A stretch of DNA of 38,309 nucleotides, taken from assembly GCA_963643035.1 (NCBI GenBank), contig CAVIKO010000020.1, positions 1 to 38,309 of the forward strand, read 5' to 3'. The notes under the pieces are model-generated. The model was not told the origin of the DNA. It worked only from the letters and a program-made list of their open reading frames with translations, and ran no database searches. The number at the start of each line of letters is the position of its first letter. Position 1 is the stretch's first letter. This DNA is from UMGS1696 sp963643035 (GTDB taxonomy: Bacteria; Bacillota; Clostridia; Oscillospirales; CAG-272). This document shows positions 1 through 7,703 of the stretch, piece after piece. The position numbers and the translations under genes are program-made.

Positions 1-333
1 CACCGTGATACCGTGCGTTCGTCTATGGAAGCTATACCACCGATGCTGCCAGCTCTTATGCGTGCACAGAAGATTTGTGGAAAAGCCATAAAAGACGACT
101 ATGCATTCGGGACGGATGAGGAGATTCTCGCACAGATGGAAAACGTTCTGCGCGACGCGTTTGTTCCCGATAAAAAACCGGCGGAGAGGGAGAAGGCACT
201 GGCAAAACTGTCATTTCTCGCCGCCCTACAATCGAAAAAACTTGGTGGAGACCTGGAAGGCGCATTACAAAAGGAAACCACAGAGTTTATATATACTTAC
301 AAAAATGAACAATCTAACGGAGGAAAAACATGA
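1..333 (+). CDS. mazG: MazG-family nucleotide pyrophosphohydrolase, C-terminal part (5' partial)
   Basis: The reading frame is open from base 1 to a TGA at 331-333, so this is the last 110 residues of a gene that starts before the window. The stretch LPALMRAQKI followed by GKA matches the start of the MazG C-terminal domain, and the end (LGGDLEGALQKETTEFI) matches its last helix. MazG enzymes hydrolyse nucleoside triphosphates to monophosphates and pyrophosphate. The second acidic motif of the domain (ExxD, usually in an E-x-GDLLF context) is not seen: the matching helix reads REKALAKLSF. This copy of the domain may therefore be catalytically weak. The gene overlaps the HU start by four bases (ATGA), suggesting translational coupling. 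The family call is fairly sure; activity is not. Confidence 0.7.
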   Translation, partial: HRDTVRSSMEAIPPMLPALMRAQKICGKAIKDDYAFGTDEEILAQMENVLRDAFVPDKKPAEREKALAKLSFLAALQSKKLGGDLEGALQKETTEFIYTYKNEQSNGGKT

Positions 334-605
334 ATAAAACGGAATTGGTAAACTGCGCCGCAAAGAAAGCGGGTATGACTATCAAAGAAACGGAAGGCGC
401 ACTCAACGCGATCCTTGCCGTACTGGAGGAACAGCTTGTTGCCGGAGATAAGATCCAGGTCACCGGCTTTGGCACTTTCGGTGTAAAGGAAACGGCGGAG
501 CGTGAAGGCAGAAATCCAAAGACTGGTGAGAAGATCCACATCTCCTCATCCCGCAGTGCTTCCTTCGCGCCTTCCACGGTGCTGAAAAAAAAGCTCAATC
601 CGTAA
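330..605 (+). CDS. hup: HU-family DNA-binding protein
   Basis: The product has 91 residues, the normal length for HU. It has the N-terminal MNKTELV start, two helices, and the family signature GRNPKTGEKI at about residues 60-69 in the DNA-binding arm. HU is a small dimeric nucleoid protein that bends and compacts DNA without strict sequence specificity. The start is set by the ATGA overlap with mazG and by GGAGG about ten bases upstream (319-323). The order mazG-hup-rqcP is common in Clostridia, so this is the usual chromosomal copy. No oddities are visible. Confidence 0.95.
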   Translation: MNKTELVNCAAKKAGMTIKETEGALNAILAVLEEQLVAGDKIQVTGFGTFGVKETAEREGRNPKTGEKIHISSSRSASFAPSTVLKKKLNP

Positions 606-638
606 TCATAAAGCGAAGAATAGGTAAAGGACAATACC

Positions 639-884
639 ATGCGACTTGATAAATTTCTGAAGGTATCCCGTGTTATCAAGCGGCGTACTGTCGCCAATGA
701 AGCCTGCGATACCGAGCATGTGGAGGTAAACGGACGGCGTGCCAAGGCATCGTATGATGTCAAGGAAGGCGACATAATTGCGATTACCTTCGGCGATAAA
801 ACCATGCGGCTGCGGGTGCTTGATGTCCGCGAACACGCTGCCAAGGCAGACGCTGCTTCTCTTTACGAAATTCTCACAGACTGA
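639..884 (+). CDS. rqcP: S4-domain RNA-binding protein RqcP (YabO/HslR-like)
   Basis: This 81-residue protein is a single S4 RNA-binding domain. It starts MRLDKFLKVSRVIKRRTVA, the classic S4 opening, followed by the V-N-G-R-A-K turn near residues 30-35. In Firmicutes the orthologue (YabO, RqcP) binds stalled 50S subunits with RqcH and supports alanine tailing of stuck nascent chains. It lies 33 bases after hup. The order hup-rqcP-yabP-yabQ-divIC is the standard Firmicutes arrangement and supports the call. The ribosome binding site is only moderate (AGGTAAAGGAC upstream). Confidence 0.9.
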   Translation: MRLDKFLKVSRVIKRRTVANEACDTEHVEVNGRRAKASYDVKEGDIIAITFGDKTMRLRVLDVREHAAKADAASLYEILTD

Positions 885-907
885 ATTTGCATCTGGAGAA
901 ATACATA

Positions 908-947
908 AGGAACCTCTGAAAAAATCACCTTAAATCAGAGGTTTCCT
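908..947 (+). repeat. Inverted repeat between rqcP and the yabP-like gene
   Basis: AGGAACCTCTGA at 908-919 pairs with TCAGAGGTTTCCT at 935-947, leaving one unpaired base and a 15-base loop. No T-run follows, so it is not a standard intrinsic terminator. It may be a processing or stability hairpin, or a weak terminator, separating the hup-rqcP transcript from the sporulation gene. The structure is seen directly; any role is inference. Confidence 0.45.
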
Positions 948-1020
948 AACCAGAAGAAACACATATTTCACCGTTCCTGCGTATACAATCTACCAGAGCA
1001 AACATATAACGAAAGGAAGA

Positions 1021-1383
1021 TTGACCGTGGACGGAGATAAAAATCTGCATCAGAATATCGCCATGTGGAACCGACAGCGCGCGCAGTTCATCGGCATCGA
1101 GAAAGTGGAAAGCTTCACGAAGCCGGAGATTGCCGCGCTGTTTGTGCTTGAAAATATAACCGTATGGGACAGCGGAATGAAGATCCACCATTTCAGCACG
1201 GAAATGAAAATTTTCATTGTAAATCCGCTAAAAACGATGGCGGAATCGTGTTTTGGGGGGTTGATTTTTGGCATCGGATACGATATAATAAGAGCAGTAT
1301 ATATTTTGTGCCGTATTGCGACGTACAGAGATATGTGTGAAAAGCCGATACCGTGTATATCGGTATGCACGGCATTTGGATAA
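1021..1383 (+). CDS. YabP-like sporulation protein running into a YabQ-like segment (probably degenerate)
   Basis: The start is TTG at 1021, with AAAGGAAG just upstream. Residues 8-66 resemble YabP, a spore-assembly protein of the YabP/YqfC family: the NR...IGIEKVESF stretch is followed by an alternating beta pattern. From about residue 75 the sequence turns hydrophobic (GGLIFGIGYDIIRAV), which resembles the first membrane segment of YabQ, the next gene in the usual order. It then stops after 120 residues with no further membrane helices. I read this as yabP merged with a remnant of yabQ, or a yabP that ran past its stop, rather than a working pair. A consensus-like promoter lies inside the YabQ-like part, so that resemblance could also be chance. 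Position before divIC supports the identity. Confidence 0.5.
   Translation: MTVDGDKNLHQNIAMWNRQRAQFIGIEKVESFTKPEIAALFVLENITVWDSGMKIHHFSTEMKIFIVNPLKTMAESCFGGLIFGIGYDIIRAVYILCRIATYRDMCEKPIPCISVCTAFG
1261..1289 (+). promoter_or_regulatory. Probable sigma-A promoter for divIC
   Basis: TTGATT (1261-1266) and TATAAT (1284-1289) are separated by 17 bases. The -10 box is perfect and the -35 box matches four of six. It lies inside the end of the yabP-like frame, about 135 bases before the divIC start, so it probably drives divIC on its own. Confidence 0.6.
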
Positions 1384-1424
1384 TAAATTCGCCGATTGGG
1401 TGCAGCTGTAAGGGGGAGTTTTTT

Positions 1425-1703
1425 ATGCGGAATACTAGTTTCCTTTTTGTGAAAATCGCGGTGCTGGCATTCTCTGTGTTCTGTTTTGTGACGCTCGTGT
1501 CTCTGCAGCTCCAAAACAATCACCTGAACGATACGGCGCAGACCCTCTCCTCACAGATTGACGAATACGAGGCGTATATCGATTCTCTGCAAGCCACCCT
1601 AGACGCGCCGATGGACGAGGAGTATGTTGCGGAAATAGCCCGGGAAAAGCTCGGTCTACGGTATCCGCAGGAGGTAATATTCTATAGCGATGACTCCGAC
1701 TGA
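1425..1703 (+). CDS. divIC: Septum formation initiator, DivIC/FtsB family
   Basis: The product has 92 residues. A short N-terminal tail is followed by one membrane helix (about residues 6-26, FVKIAVLAFSVFCFVTLVSL) and then an extracellular coiled coil rich in Q, L and E (about 30-65). It ends with a small tail containing EIAREKLGLRYP, a hallmark of the FtsB/DivIC family. DivIC works with FtsL and DivIB/FtsQ at the septum to activate cell-wall synthesis during division. The start is the ATG at 1425, with GGGGGAG eight to fourteen bases upstream; the longer in-frame extension back to 1353 lacks a ribosome binding site. The next element is an intrinsic terminator, so this is the last gene of its unit. 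Confidence 0.85.
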   Translation: MRNTSFLFVKIAVLAFSVFCFVTLVSLQLQNNHLNDTAQTLSSQIDEYEAYIDSLQATLDAPMDEEYVAEIAREKLGLRYPQEVIFYSDDSD

Positions 1704-1793
1704 TCCGATAGAACCCAGTCATCCATGCGACCCTTACTTGAATCCGCTGTATACGGAAACGGAGGAGAATCCGTAAACCAAAGAGAAAAGAAG

Positions 1794-1845
1794 AAATGCA
1801 AGTCCTGCGGCAAAAACGCGTAGTCCGTAGTAACTTGCATTTTTT
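1794..1845 (+). terminator. Intrinsic terminator after divIC
   Basis: AAATGCAAGT (1794-1803) pairs perfectly with ACTTGCATTT (1833-1842), and an inner CTGCGG/CCGTAG pairing extends the stem. Six T residues at 1840-1845 follow. It lies about 90 bases after the divIC stop. Confidence 0.75.
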
Positions 1846-2095
1846 ACTGCGATTCCAATGTGCCGACCACGCCCAGCAGATCATGTCTGGGATGCTCCTG
1901 GCGTTACCCATAGGAACGCGCCGCACCAAAATCGCCTCCATTCAATTACAGATACCATAAGTATACGCCGGTAGAACATAAAATATACAGCTTTTTTCCC
2001 GTGTGCTTATATGGAAAGTGGCAGACAGGATGGGGAAATGTGGAAAATGCTATGCATAAAACGGAAAACGAATGAATATTTATGTCGTGTATCCA

Positions 2096-2124
2096 TTGAC
2101 AGATGCCGATGGATTGTGTATAAT
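2096..2124 (+). promoter_or_regulatory. Consensus sigma-A promoter for the nusB operon
   Basis: TTGACA (2096-2101) and TATAAT (2119-2124) with a 17-base spacer match the housekeeping consensus at all twelve positions. Transcription would start near 2131, leaving a leader of about 70 bases before nusB. It is likely the main promoter for the long co-directional housekeeping run downstream. Confidence 0.85.
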
Positions 2125-2201
2125 ATTACTTGTATGAATGGATAATAAACCCGACGTGGGCAATCCCGCCGGAAAGTATTGGCTCGGAGGCTGCGTAACG
2201 C

Positions 2202-2678
2202 ATGACAGAAAATAAACCTTTGTCCCGGCACGAAAGCAGACGCATTGTATTTACGCTTTTGTTCGCGTGGGAATTCCATAAAGAAGAGAAAGCGATCGAT
2301 TTTTACTACGCAAGCAGGGAGGACGTGGAGATTGCATATACAGACTACATCCGCGATACCTTTCTTGGTACGGCGGAGCATCTTTCCGAAATCGATGGTG
2401 CGATTGAAAAGTATGCTGTAAAATGGAAGGTTTCCCGTATGGCGCGCGTGACCCGGAGTCTCTTGCGGCTGGCGGTGTATGAGATTCTGTATACCGAAAC
2501 ACCCGCACGTGCCGTGATCAACGAGGTCGTGGAGCTTGCCAAGGAATACGACGACGCGTCCTCTCCGGCGTTCATCAACGGGATTCTCAATACGCTCGCG
2601 AGAGAAAATGGTAAAATTGAAACGGATCCGCAATCCATGCCTGCTACGGAAGCGGATACAGCCGGAACGGAAGCGTAA
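2202..2678 (+). CDS. nusB: Transcription antitermination factor NusB
   Basis: The 158-residue product is all-helical and matches NusB: LSRHESRRIVFTLLF at the N-terminus (usual form R..AR..A.Q.L), the central ITRSLLRLAVYE-like segment at about 85-97, and P.RAVINEVVELAKEY followed by FINGILN near 100-130. NusB binds boxA RNA with S10/NusE and supports antitermination of rRNA transcription. The C-terminal 20 residues are an acidic/Thr-Ala tail of no clear function. The start ATG at 2202 has CGGAGG at 2185-2190. It ends one base before the next start, so the two genes are tightly coupled. Confidence 0.93.
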   Translation: MTENKPLSRHESRRIVFTLLFAWEFHKEEKAIDFYYASREDVEIAYTDYIRDTFLGTAEHLSEIDGAIEKYAVKWKVSRMARVTRSLLRLAVYEILYTETPARAVINEVVELAKEYDDASSPAFINGILNTLARENGKIETDPQSMPATEADTAGTEA

Positions 2679-2679
2679 T

Positions 2680-3654
2680 ATGGCACTGTATCTCGGACTG
2701 GATACCAGCAACTATACCACCTCTGCGGCATTGTGTAACGCGGACGGTAATATTCTGGTCAATCAGAAACTCCTCTTGCCGGTTCGTCCGGGAGAACGGG
2801 GACTTCGTCAGAGCGATGCGGTTTTCCTGCACGTGAAGGCACTGCCGCAGATCGCCTCCATGCTCAGAGAACAGCTGCCGCCGGGAGAAACGCTGTCTGC
2901 TATTGGGGTATCCCGGGCGCCGCGTGATACGGAAGGCTCGTATATGCCGTGCTTCCTTGTCGGCGAAGGCATGGGCGATGTGCTGTCCGCCGCGTTCCGT
3001 GTACCGTTGTATATGTTCTCCCACCAGGCAGGTCACGTAATGGCAGCGGCGTATTCGGCATCCTGTAATGGCGAGGCGGATCTTGACAACCTGCTCTCTG
3101 CACCGTTTATTGCATTTCATGTATCCGGCGGTACCACGGATATTCTGCTTGCTCAACCAGACGCGGAAAAAATCCTGTCCGTACAGCATATTGGCGGTAC
3201 ACTGGATCTCAACGCGGGACAGGTCATCGATCGTATCGGCGTGAAGATGGGTTTTCCCTTTCCCTGTGGTGTCGCGATGGATACGCTGGCGTTGACTTGT
3301 ACCGAAAAAATCCGACGCGACAAGCTCTCCGTACATGATTTCACCTGCAATCTTTCCGGTGTGGAGAATAAGGCGGGACAATTATATGACGAAACGGGCG
3401 ATCGTGCCGTAACGAGCGCGTATGTACTCGAGACGGTCGGACGTACGCTGGAAGAACTTACCAAAAACCTGCGTGGTCGGCACCCGAATTTACCGATTGT
3501 TTACGCCGGTGGGGTGATGAGTTCCCGGTATATCCGACGGATTCTCTCTCCCTATGGCAGTTTTGCCGAAGCGCAGTTTTCGTCCGATAACGCATCAGGC
3601 GTTTGTCTGCTTGCCAGAAAAACGTATTTACAGCATAAAAATACAGAGTCTTGA
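2680..3654 (+). CDS. Kae1/TsaD-like (M22 family) protein, paralogue of unknown role
   Basis: The 324-residue protein has the ASKHA fold signatures of the TsaD/Kae1 family: YLGLDTSNYTTSAAL at the N-terminus (phosphate 1 loop), the metal-binding HxxxH as H115-QAG-H119, VSGGTTDI near residue 150 (phosphate 2), and a late SDNASG in place of the usual TDN. TsaD itself makes the t6A37 modification on tRNA with TsaB and TsaE. Clostridia often carry this second, divergent copy next to nusB and xseA, so it is probably not the main TsaD, and its substrate is not established. The start ATG at 2680 is chosen because it follows the nusB stop directly and begins at the fold's first strand; the in-frame start at 2536 lies inside nusB. 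Confidence 0.75.
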   Translation: MALYLGLDTSNYTTSAALCNADGNILVNQKLLLPVRPGERGLRQSDAVFLHVKALPQIASMLREQLPPGETLSAIGVSRAPRDTEGSYMPCFLVGEGMGDVLSAAFRVPLYMFSHQAGHVMAAAYSASCNGEADLDNLLSAPFIAFHVSGGTTDILLAQPDAEKILSVQHIGGTLDLNAGQVIDRIGVKMGFPFPCGVAMDTLALTCTEKIRRDKLSVHDFTCNLSGVENKAGQLYDETGDRAVTSAYVLETVGRTLEELTKNLRGRHPNLPIVYAGGVMSSRYIRRILSPYGSFAEAQFSSDNASGVCLLARKTYLQHKNTES

Positions 3655-3673
3655 AAGGATAACGGGAGAGCAT

Positions 3674-4930
3674 ATGGAAAATCCGAAATTTCCGGGCGCG
3701 CTGACCGTTACCCAGCTCAATGAATATATCAAGGGCATTCTCGACCACGATCCGTGTCTGTCGGATGTGTATCTGAAGGGCGAGATATCCAATTTCAAAA
3801 ATCACTACAGCACAGGACACTATTACTTCACTCTAAAGGATGAGGGCGGGATGATCCGTGCCATCATGTTCCGCTCCTCCGCCGTAAAGCTGGCGTTTTT
3901 GCCGGAGGACGGAATGAAGGTTGTCGCGCATGGGCGGATTTCCGCGTTTGTGCGGGACGGACAGTACCAGATCTACTGCGATTCTTTGGAGCCGGACGGC
4001 ATTGGAGCCTTGTACATCGCCTATGAACAGCTCAAACGGAAGCTGGAGGCGGAGGGACTGTTTGATCCGTCCTGCAAGAAACCACTGCCGAAAATTCCGT
4101 CCCGCGTGGGGATTATCACTTCTGCTACGGGAGCGGCCATCCGTGATATGATCAACGTCTGCGGCAGAAGATTTCCGTTTGCCACGTTGATTCTGTATCC
4201 TTCTCTTGTGCAGGGACCTGACGCACCGCCGCAACTCATAGAAGGGGTACGGTATTTCAACGAAAAAAAGAGCGTGGATGTGATCATTATTGGCAGAGGT
4301 GGCGGTTCCATTGAGGATCTGTGGGCATTCAACAACGAGGAACTGGCGCGGGAGATCGCGGCATCGGCAATCCCGGTGATTTCCGCAGTCGGACATGAGA
4401 CGGACTTCACCATTTGTGATTTTGTCGCAGATAGACGTGCTCCCACCCCTTCTGCAGCTGCTGAGCTTGCCGTGCCGGAAACCGGAGAACTGAAGCGTAA
4501 GATCGACCACATTGTTGTGCGGGAAGCCGCGGTTTTGTCCGCGATGATTGCCGCGCGTCGGGAAAAGCTGTCGTATTTTGCGGCGACCCGTGCGCTGACC
4601 AACCCGATGTCTTTTATTGACGATAAGAAAATGCAGACTGCGATGGCAGGCGAACGGCTTACCCATCTGACGGAGCAGAGTCTGACAAACCGCAAGGCAA
4701 CAATGCAGAGCCTGTGTGCTAAACTGTCCGCACTCAATCCGCTTGCGGTATTGTCTCGTGGCTACAGCGCCGTATACAACAAAACAGGTAGCGTGGTCAA
4801 AAGCATTCGAGATGTGCAGAATGGTGATATGATTCGTGTGGAAACCGGAGACGGCACCATCGATGCGACTGTATCTGCCATATATCCGAGTGAGAGATCA
4901 GCACCTATACAGAATGGGGAGGAATTATGA
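3674..4930 (+). CDS. xseA: Exodeoxyribonuclease VII large subunit
   Basis: The 418-residue product opens with an OB fold (ALTVTQLNEYIKGIL; LKGEISNFKNHYSTGHYYFTLKD) and continues with the exonuclease VII core (PSRVGIITSATGAAIRDM; GRGGGSIEDLWAFNNEE; PVISAVGHETDFTICDFVADRRAPTPS), all strongly conserved. A C-terminal coiled-coil and tail follow (about 310-418, with LSRGYSAV). With XseB it forms the complex that degrades single-stranded DNA from both ends. The start ATG at 3674 has GGGAGAG upstream. It overlaps xseB by four bases (ATGA), as usual for this operon. Confidence 0.96.
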   Translation: MENPKFPGALTVTQLNEYIKGILDHDPCLSDVYLKGEISNFKNHYSTGHYYFTLKDEGGMIRAIMFRSSAVKLAFLPEDGMKVVAHGRISAFVRDGQYQIYCDSLEPDGIGALYIAYEQLKRKLEAEGLFDPSCKKPLPKIPSRVGIITSATGAAIRDMINVCGRRFPFATLILYPSLVQGPDAPPQLIEGVRYFNEKKSVDVIIIGRGGGSIEDLWAFNNEELAREIAASAIPVISAVGHETDFTICDFVADRRAPTPSAAAELAVPETGELKRKIDHIVVREAAVLSAMIAARREKLSYFAATRALTNPMSFIDDKKMQTAMAGERLTHLTEQSLTNRKATMQSLCAKLSALNPLAVLSRGYSAVYNKTGSVVKSIRDVQNGDMIRVETGDGTIDATVSAIYPSERSAPIQNGEEL

Positions 4931-5148
4931 GTGAGATTACGTTTGAAGCTGCAATGACACGATTGGAAGAAATAGTCCGTGCACTGGAGGGCGGCAATGC
5001 ACCGCTGGATACGTCCCTTGCTTTGTTTGAAGAGGGCGTATCCTTGGTGAAATTCTGTAATCAGAAGCTTGATGCTGCCGAACAAAAGGTGAAAATTCTG
5101 CAGCGTGATGAGAACGGTACCCTCACGGAAACCGACATGAAGGCATAA
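4927..5148 (+). CDS. xseB: Exodeoxyribonuclease VII small subunit
   Basis: The 73-residue helical protein starts with the family pattern TFEAAMTRLEEIVRALEGG and continues with PLDTSLALFEEGVSLVKFC. Length and pattern are typical. XseB subunits wrap the long helix of XseA and are needed for nuclease activity. GGAGG lies just before the ATG inside the end of xseA, and the start overlaps the xseA stop. Confidence 0.95.
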   Translation: MSEITFEAAMTRLEEIVRALEGGNAPLDTSLALFEEGVSLVKFCNQKLDAAEQKVKILQRDENGTLTETDMKA

Positions 5149-5171
5149 CGGTATATAAATAGGAAACATAG

Positions 5172-6062
5172 ATGGAAAACCAGAAAAAACTTGAGAATAT
5201 GCTCCATGAAGCAGCGCAGAAAACGGAAGAAGCCTGCAAACGGTATTTTAACGAGGGCATGGCTGGAAACACCATCACTGCGGAAGCGATGCAGTACTCG
5301 CTTCTTGGTGGTGGCAAACGGATTCGCGCGTTCCTTTGTCTCCAGTTTGCGAAGCTGTTCGGAGCCAGTGAAGAGGCGGCAATGCCTTTTGCCTGCGCGC
5401 TGGAAATGGTTCATGCCTATTCCCTGATTCACGACGATCTACCCTGCATGGATGACGACGATCTCCGTAGAGGAAAACCTTCCTGTCATAAGAAATTTGA
5501 CGAGCCAATCGCGCTTCTTGCGGGAGATACGCTGCTTACAATGGCGTTTGAAGTACTCGTGTCCAACGAATATGTATCCAACCGCTCCATTCGTCTGGCA
5601 GTCCGGGAACTGGCAAAGGAGGCCGGTGGATGCGGGATGGCAGGCGGACAAACCCTTGATCTCGCCAATACTGTGGACAGCTATCGTTCGCTGCGGCAGA
5701 TTCATCTCCAGAAGACGAGCGCGCTCATCACAGCCGCCTGTATGCTTGGATATTACGCTGCTACCGATCGTCCACAGCGTGAGGATATGGACAACATCCG
5801 TCTTTATGCCGAGGCGATCGGACTTGCCTTCCAGATCCATGACGATATTCTTGATGTGAAGAGCGATACCGCAACGCTTGGTAAGGAAGTCGGCAGCGAC
5901 GAAAAGAACCATAAAAAAACGGTGCTGTCATTTCTCTCGATCCCGGAAGCGGAGGAAGAGGAGGCACTGCTCACCCTCCTTGCTGTGGAAGCGGTTTCCG
6001 TATATAACGAGAGCGACAATCTCTGTCAGCTCGCGATCTGGCTCCTGTCCCGCAAAAAATGA
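5172..6062 (+). CDS. ispA: Polyprenyl synthase, probably farnesyl diphosphate synthase
   Basis: The 296-residue product has both aspartate-rich motifs of the trans-prenyltransferases: HDDLPCMDDDDLRRG near 85-99 and HDDILDV near 223-229. It also has GGKRIRAFL near 46-54 and KTSALI near 178. The spaced first motif (DDxxxxD) is the bacterial short-chain type, making C15 (or C20) diphosphate from DMAPP and IPP for quinone, undecaprenyl phosphate and related lipids. It sits in the xseA-xseB-ispA order common to many bacteria. Its stop overlaps the tlyA start by four bases, so dxs, often found here, is absent from this locus. Confidence 0.92.
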   Translation: MENQKKLENMLHEAAQKTEEACKRYFNEGMAGNTITAEAMQYSLLGGGKRIRAFLCLQFAKLFGASEEAAMPFACALEMVHAYSLIHDDLPCMDDDDLRRGKPSCHKKFDEPIALLAGDTLLTMAFEVLVSNEYVSNRSIRLAVRELAKEAGGCGMAGGQTLDLANTVDSYRSLRQIHLQKTSALITAACMLGYYAATDRPQREDMDNIRLYAEAIGLAFQIHDDILDVKSDTATLGKEVGSDEKNHKKTVLSFLSIPEAEEEEALLTLLAVEAVSVYNESDNLCQLAIWLLSRKK

Positions 6063-6853
6063 GACTGGATCTTTACCTGAAGGAACATGGACTTGCCAAA
6101 AGCCGGACACAGGCAGCGGAATGGATTGCGGATGGTCGTGTGTGTGTAGGCGGAATCCCTGTGACAAAACCCGCGTACCCGATAGAGGGAACGGAAGCGT
6201 ATACCGTGACCGTAGCACCGCCAGATACCGTGTATGTCAGCCGCGGCGCATGGAAATTACAACACGCGCTGGACACATGGCACATAGACGTGACTGGATG
6301 GCGGGTACTGGACATTGGCGCGTCTACGGGCGGATTTACGGATTGTCTCCTGCGGCGCGGTGCAGCACACGTATATGCGCTGGACAGTGGTACCGGTCAG
6401 CTGGATTCATCGCTCCGCTCGGATGTGCGTGTGACCAATCTTGAAAATCGGAACGCGCGGTATATGCAGCCCTCGGATTTCGGTGATCCATGCGATATGG
6501 CGGTGTCAGATGTGTCTTTTATTTCACAGACCCTTATTCTACCGGCGGTGTCGCAGGTTGTAAAAAAAGGCGGACTGTACATCGGACTTGTGAAGCCACA
6601 GTTTGAATGTGGAAGAGAGGCACTGCACAAAAACGGCATTGTGCGGGATAAAAAATACCGGTTTACCGCGTTGACCCGGGTGTACGACTGTATGTGCGAG
6701 AATCATATGACCCCGCTGTACGCTGCGACATCTCCGATCACGGGCGGCGACGGAAATGTGGAATTTTTGCTTGGTGCGGTGTGCGGCGAGGGTAATGCTC
6801 TGCCGCTGGAACGGGAAAAATTGCGGGAGACGGCATATGGAGATGAAAAATAA
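6059..6853 (+). CDS. tlyA: TlyA-family rRNA methyltransferase (S4 plus FtsJ-like domain)
   Basis: The 264-residue protein begins with an S4 RNA-binding domain (MRLDLYLKEHGLAKSRTQA, about 1-60). A Rossmann-type methyltransferase follows: SRGAWKL near 62-68, the SAM loop VLDIGASTGGFTDCLL near 82-97, VSDVSFIS near 148-155 and LVKPQFE near 178-184. These supply the K-D-K-E residues expected in FtsJ-like 2'-O-methyltransferases. TlyA proteins methylate ribose in 16S and 23S rRNA; some have been reported as haemolysins, which is not implied here. It overlaps ispA by four bases and nadK by 17. Confidence 0.93.
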   Translation: MRLDLYLKEHGLAKSRTQAAEWIADGRVCVGGIPVTKPAYPIEGTEAYTVTVAPPDTVYVSRGAWKLQHALDTWHIDVTGWRVLDIGASTGGFTDCLLRRGAAHVYALDSGTGQLDSSLRSDVRVTNLENRNARYMQPSDFGDPCDMAVSDVSFISQTLILPAVSQVVKKGGLYIGLVKPQFECGREALHKNGIVRDKKYRFTALTRVYDCMCENHMTPLYAATSPITGGDGNVEFLLGAVCGEGNALPLEREKLRETAYGDEK

Positions 6854-7703
6854 AAAAATTCTCATGCTGCCGAATGTTACGAAGCACATTACCACTGCGC
6901 AGTATCGGCAAATTTGCGACAAATTTCTCGCCTATGGCTTTGTACTGTACACCGTGGCGGAAAGTGCGGATTTTGCCGGAGTGATGCTGCCGGTTCTACC
7001 GGAGGAGCGAATGGGAGAGTGTGCGATTGCCTGTGTATTGGGCGGAGACGGCTCTATGATCCATGCGGCGCATCGGCTGCTTGGGTACGATATTCCGCTG
7101 CTTGGAATCAATTTCGGACATGTCGGCTATCTCGCGGAATTGGAAATCGGCGAAATCGATCTGTTGAACGAACTGGCAAGCGGCGCTTACACCATTGAGG
7201 AACGGATGATGCTCTCGGTGGAGGTACTGTGTGCGGATGGTACACTGCGGGTTCGGATGTATGCCCTCAACGATATGGTGCTGTCGAACGGGCCTGTCGC
7301 GCAGCTGCTGACTTTTGCGGTTCGGCTGGACGGGATCGATATGCAAACTTTCCGCGCGGACGGCATTGTGATCGCCACCCCTACCGGATCGACGGCATAT
7401 TCTCTTTCCGCCGGCGGCCCGATCTTGGAGCCGCGTCTTGACTGCATCTGCTTGACTCCGATTTGTCCGCATACACCGGGCAGCCGACCGATTCTAGTGC
7501 GTGGCGACACCCATATTGAACTGTGTCGGATCGTGCCGAAGGATACCTCCGTCTACATTTCCACCGACGGAAGGGAAGTGACTTCTGTCTGTCGCGGCGA
7601 TACGGTGCGAGTGACACGATCAACCTATAAAGTGAAGCTGATACGCTTGAAGGATGAAGGCTTTTTGGGCGTTTTACGCGATAAATTTTCTGCAAATCTG
7701 TAA
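6837..7703 (+). CDS. nadK: NAD kinase
   Basis: The 288-residue product has the NAD kinase signatures: LGGDGSMIHAAH near 69-80, GINFGHVGYLAE near 91-102, ALNDMVLS near 143-150, and the ATPTGSTAYSLSAGGPI motif near 181-197. It phosphorylates NAD to NADP in the cytosol. Two starts six bases apart are possible (ATG at 6837 or 6843); I give the first. The tlyA-nadK-argR-recN order is conserved in Clostridia. No terminator is evident directly after it. Confidence 0.93.
   Translation: MEMKNKKILMLPNVTKHITTAQYRQICDKFLAYGFVLYTVAESADFAGVMLPVLPEERMGECAIACVLGGDGSMIHAAHRLLGYDIPLLGINFGHVGYLAELEIGEIDLLNELASGAYTIEERMMLSVEVLCADGTLRVRMYALNDMVLSNGPVAQLLTFAVRLDGIDMQTFRADGIVIATPTGSTAYSLSAGGPILEPRLDCICLTPICPHTPGSRPILVRGDTHIELCRIVPKDTSVYISTDGREVTSVCRGDTVRVTRSTYKVKLIRLKDEGFLGVLRDKFSANL

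Larger units (their letters stand above)
1704..2201. other. Intergenic region between divIC and nusB
   Basis: About 500 bases with no gene I can support. It holds a terminator (1794-1845) and a perfect promoter (2096-2124). In relatives, genes such as an S1-domain gene often follow divIC; none is recognisable here. A short open stretch at about 1850-1960 (+ strand) has no recognisable product and no ribosome binding site. The nusB leader (about 2131-2201) contains no obvious riboswitch fold. Confidence 0.5.

Noticed and set aside
1435..1941. A 168-codon - strand open frame over divIC and its terminator
   Set aside because: It is antisense to a clear divIC gene, is rich in Arg and Ser as shadow frames are, and has no recognisable domain.
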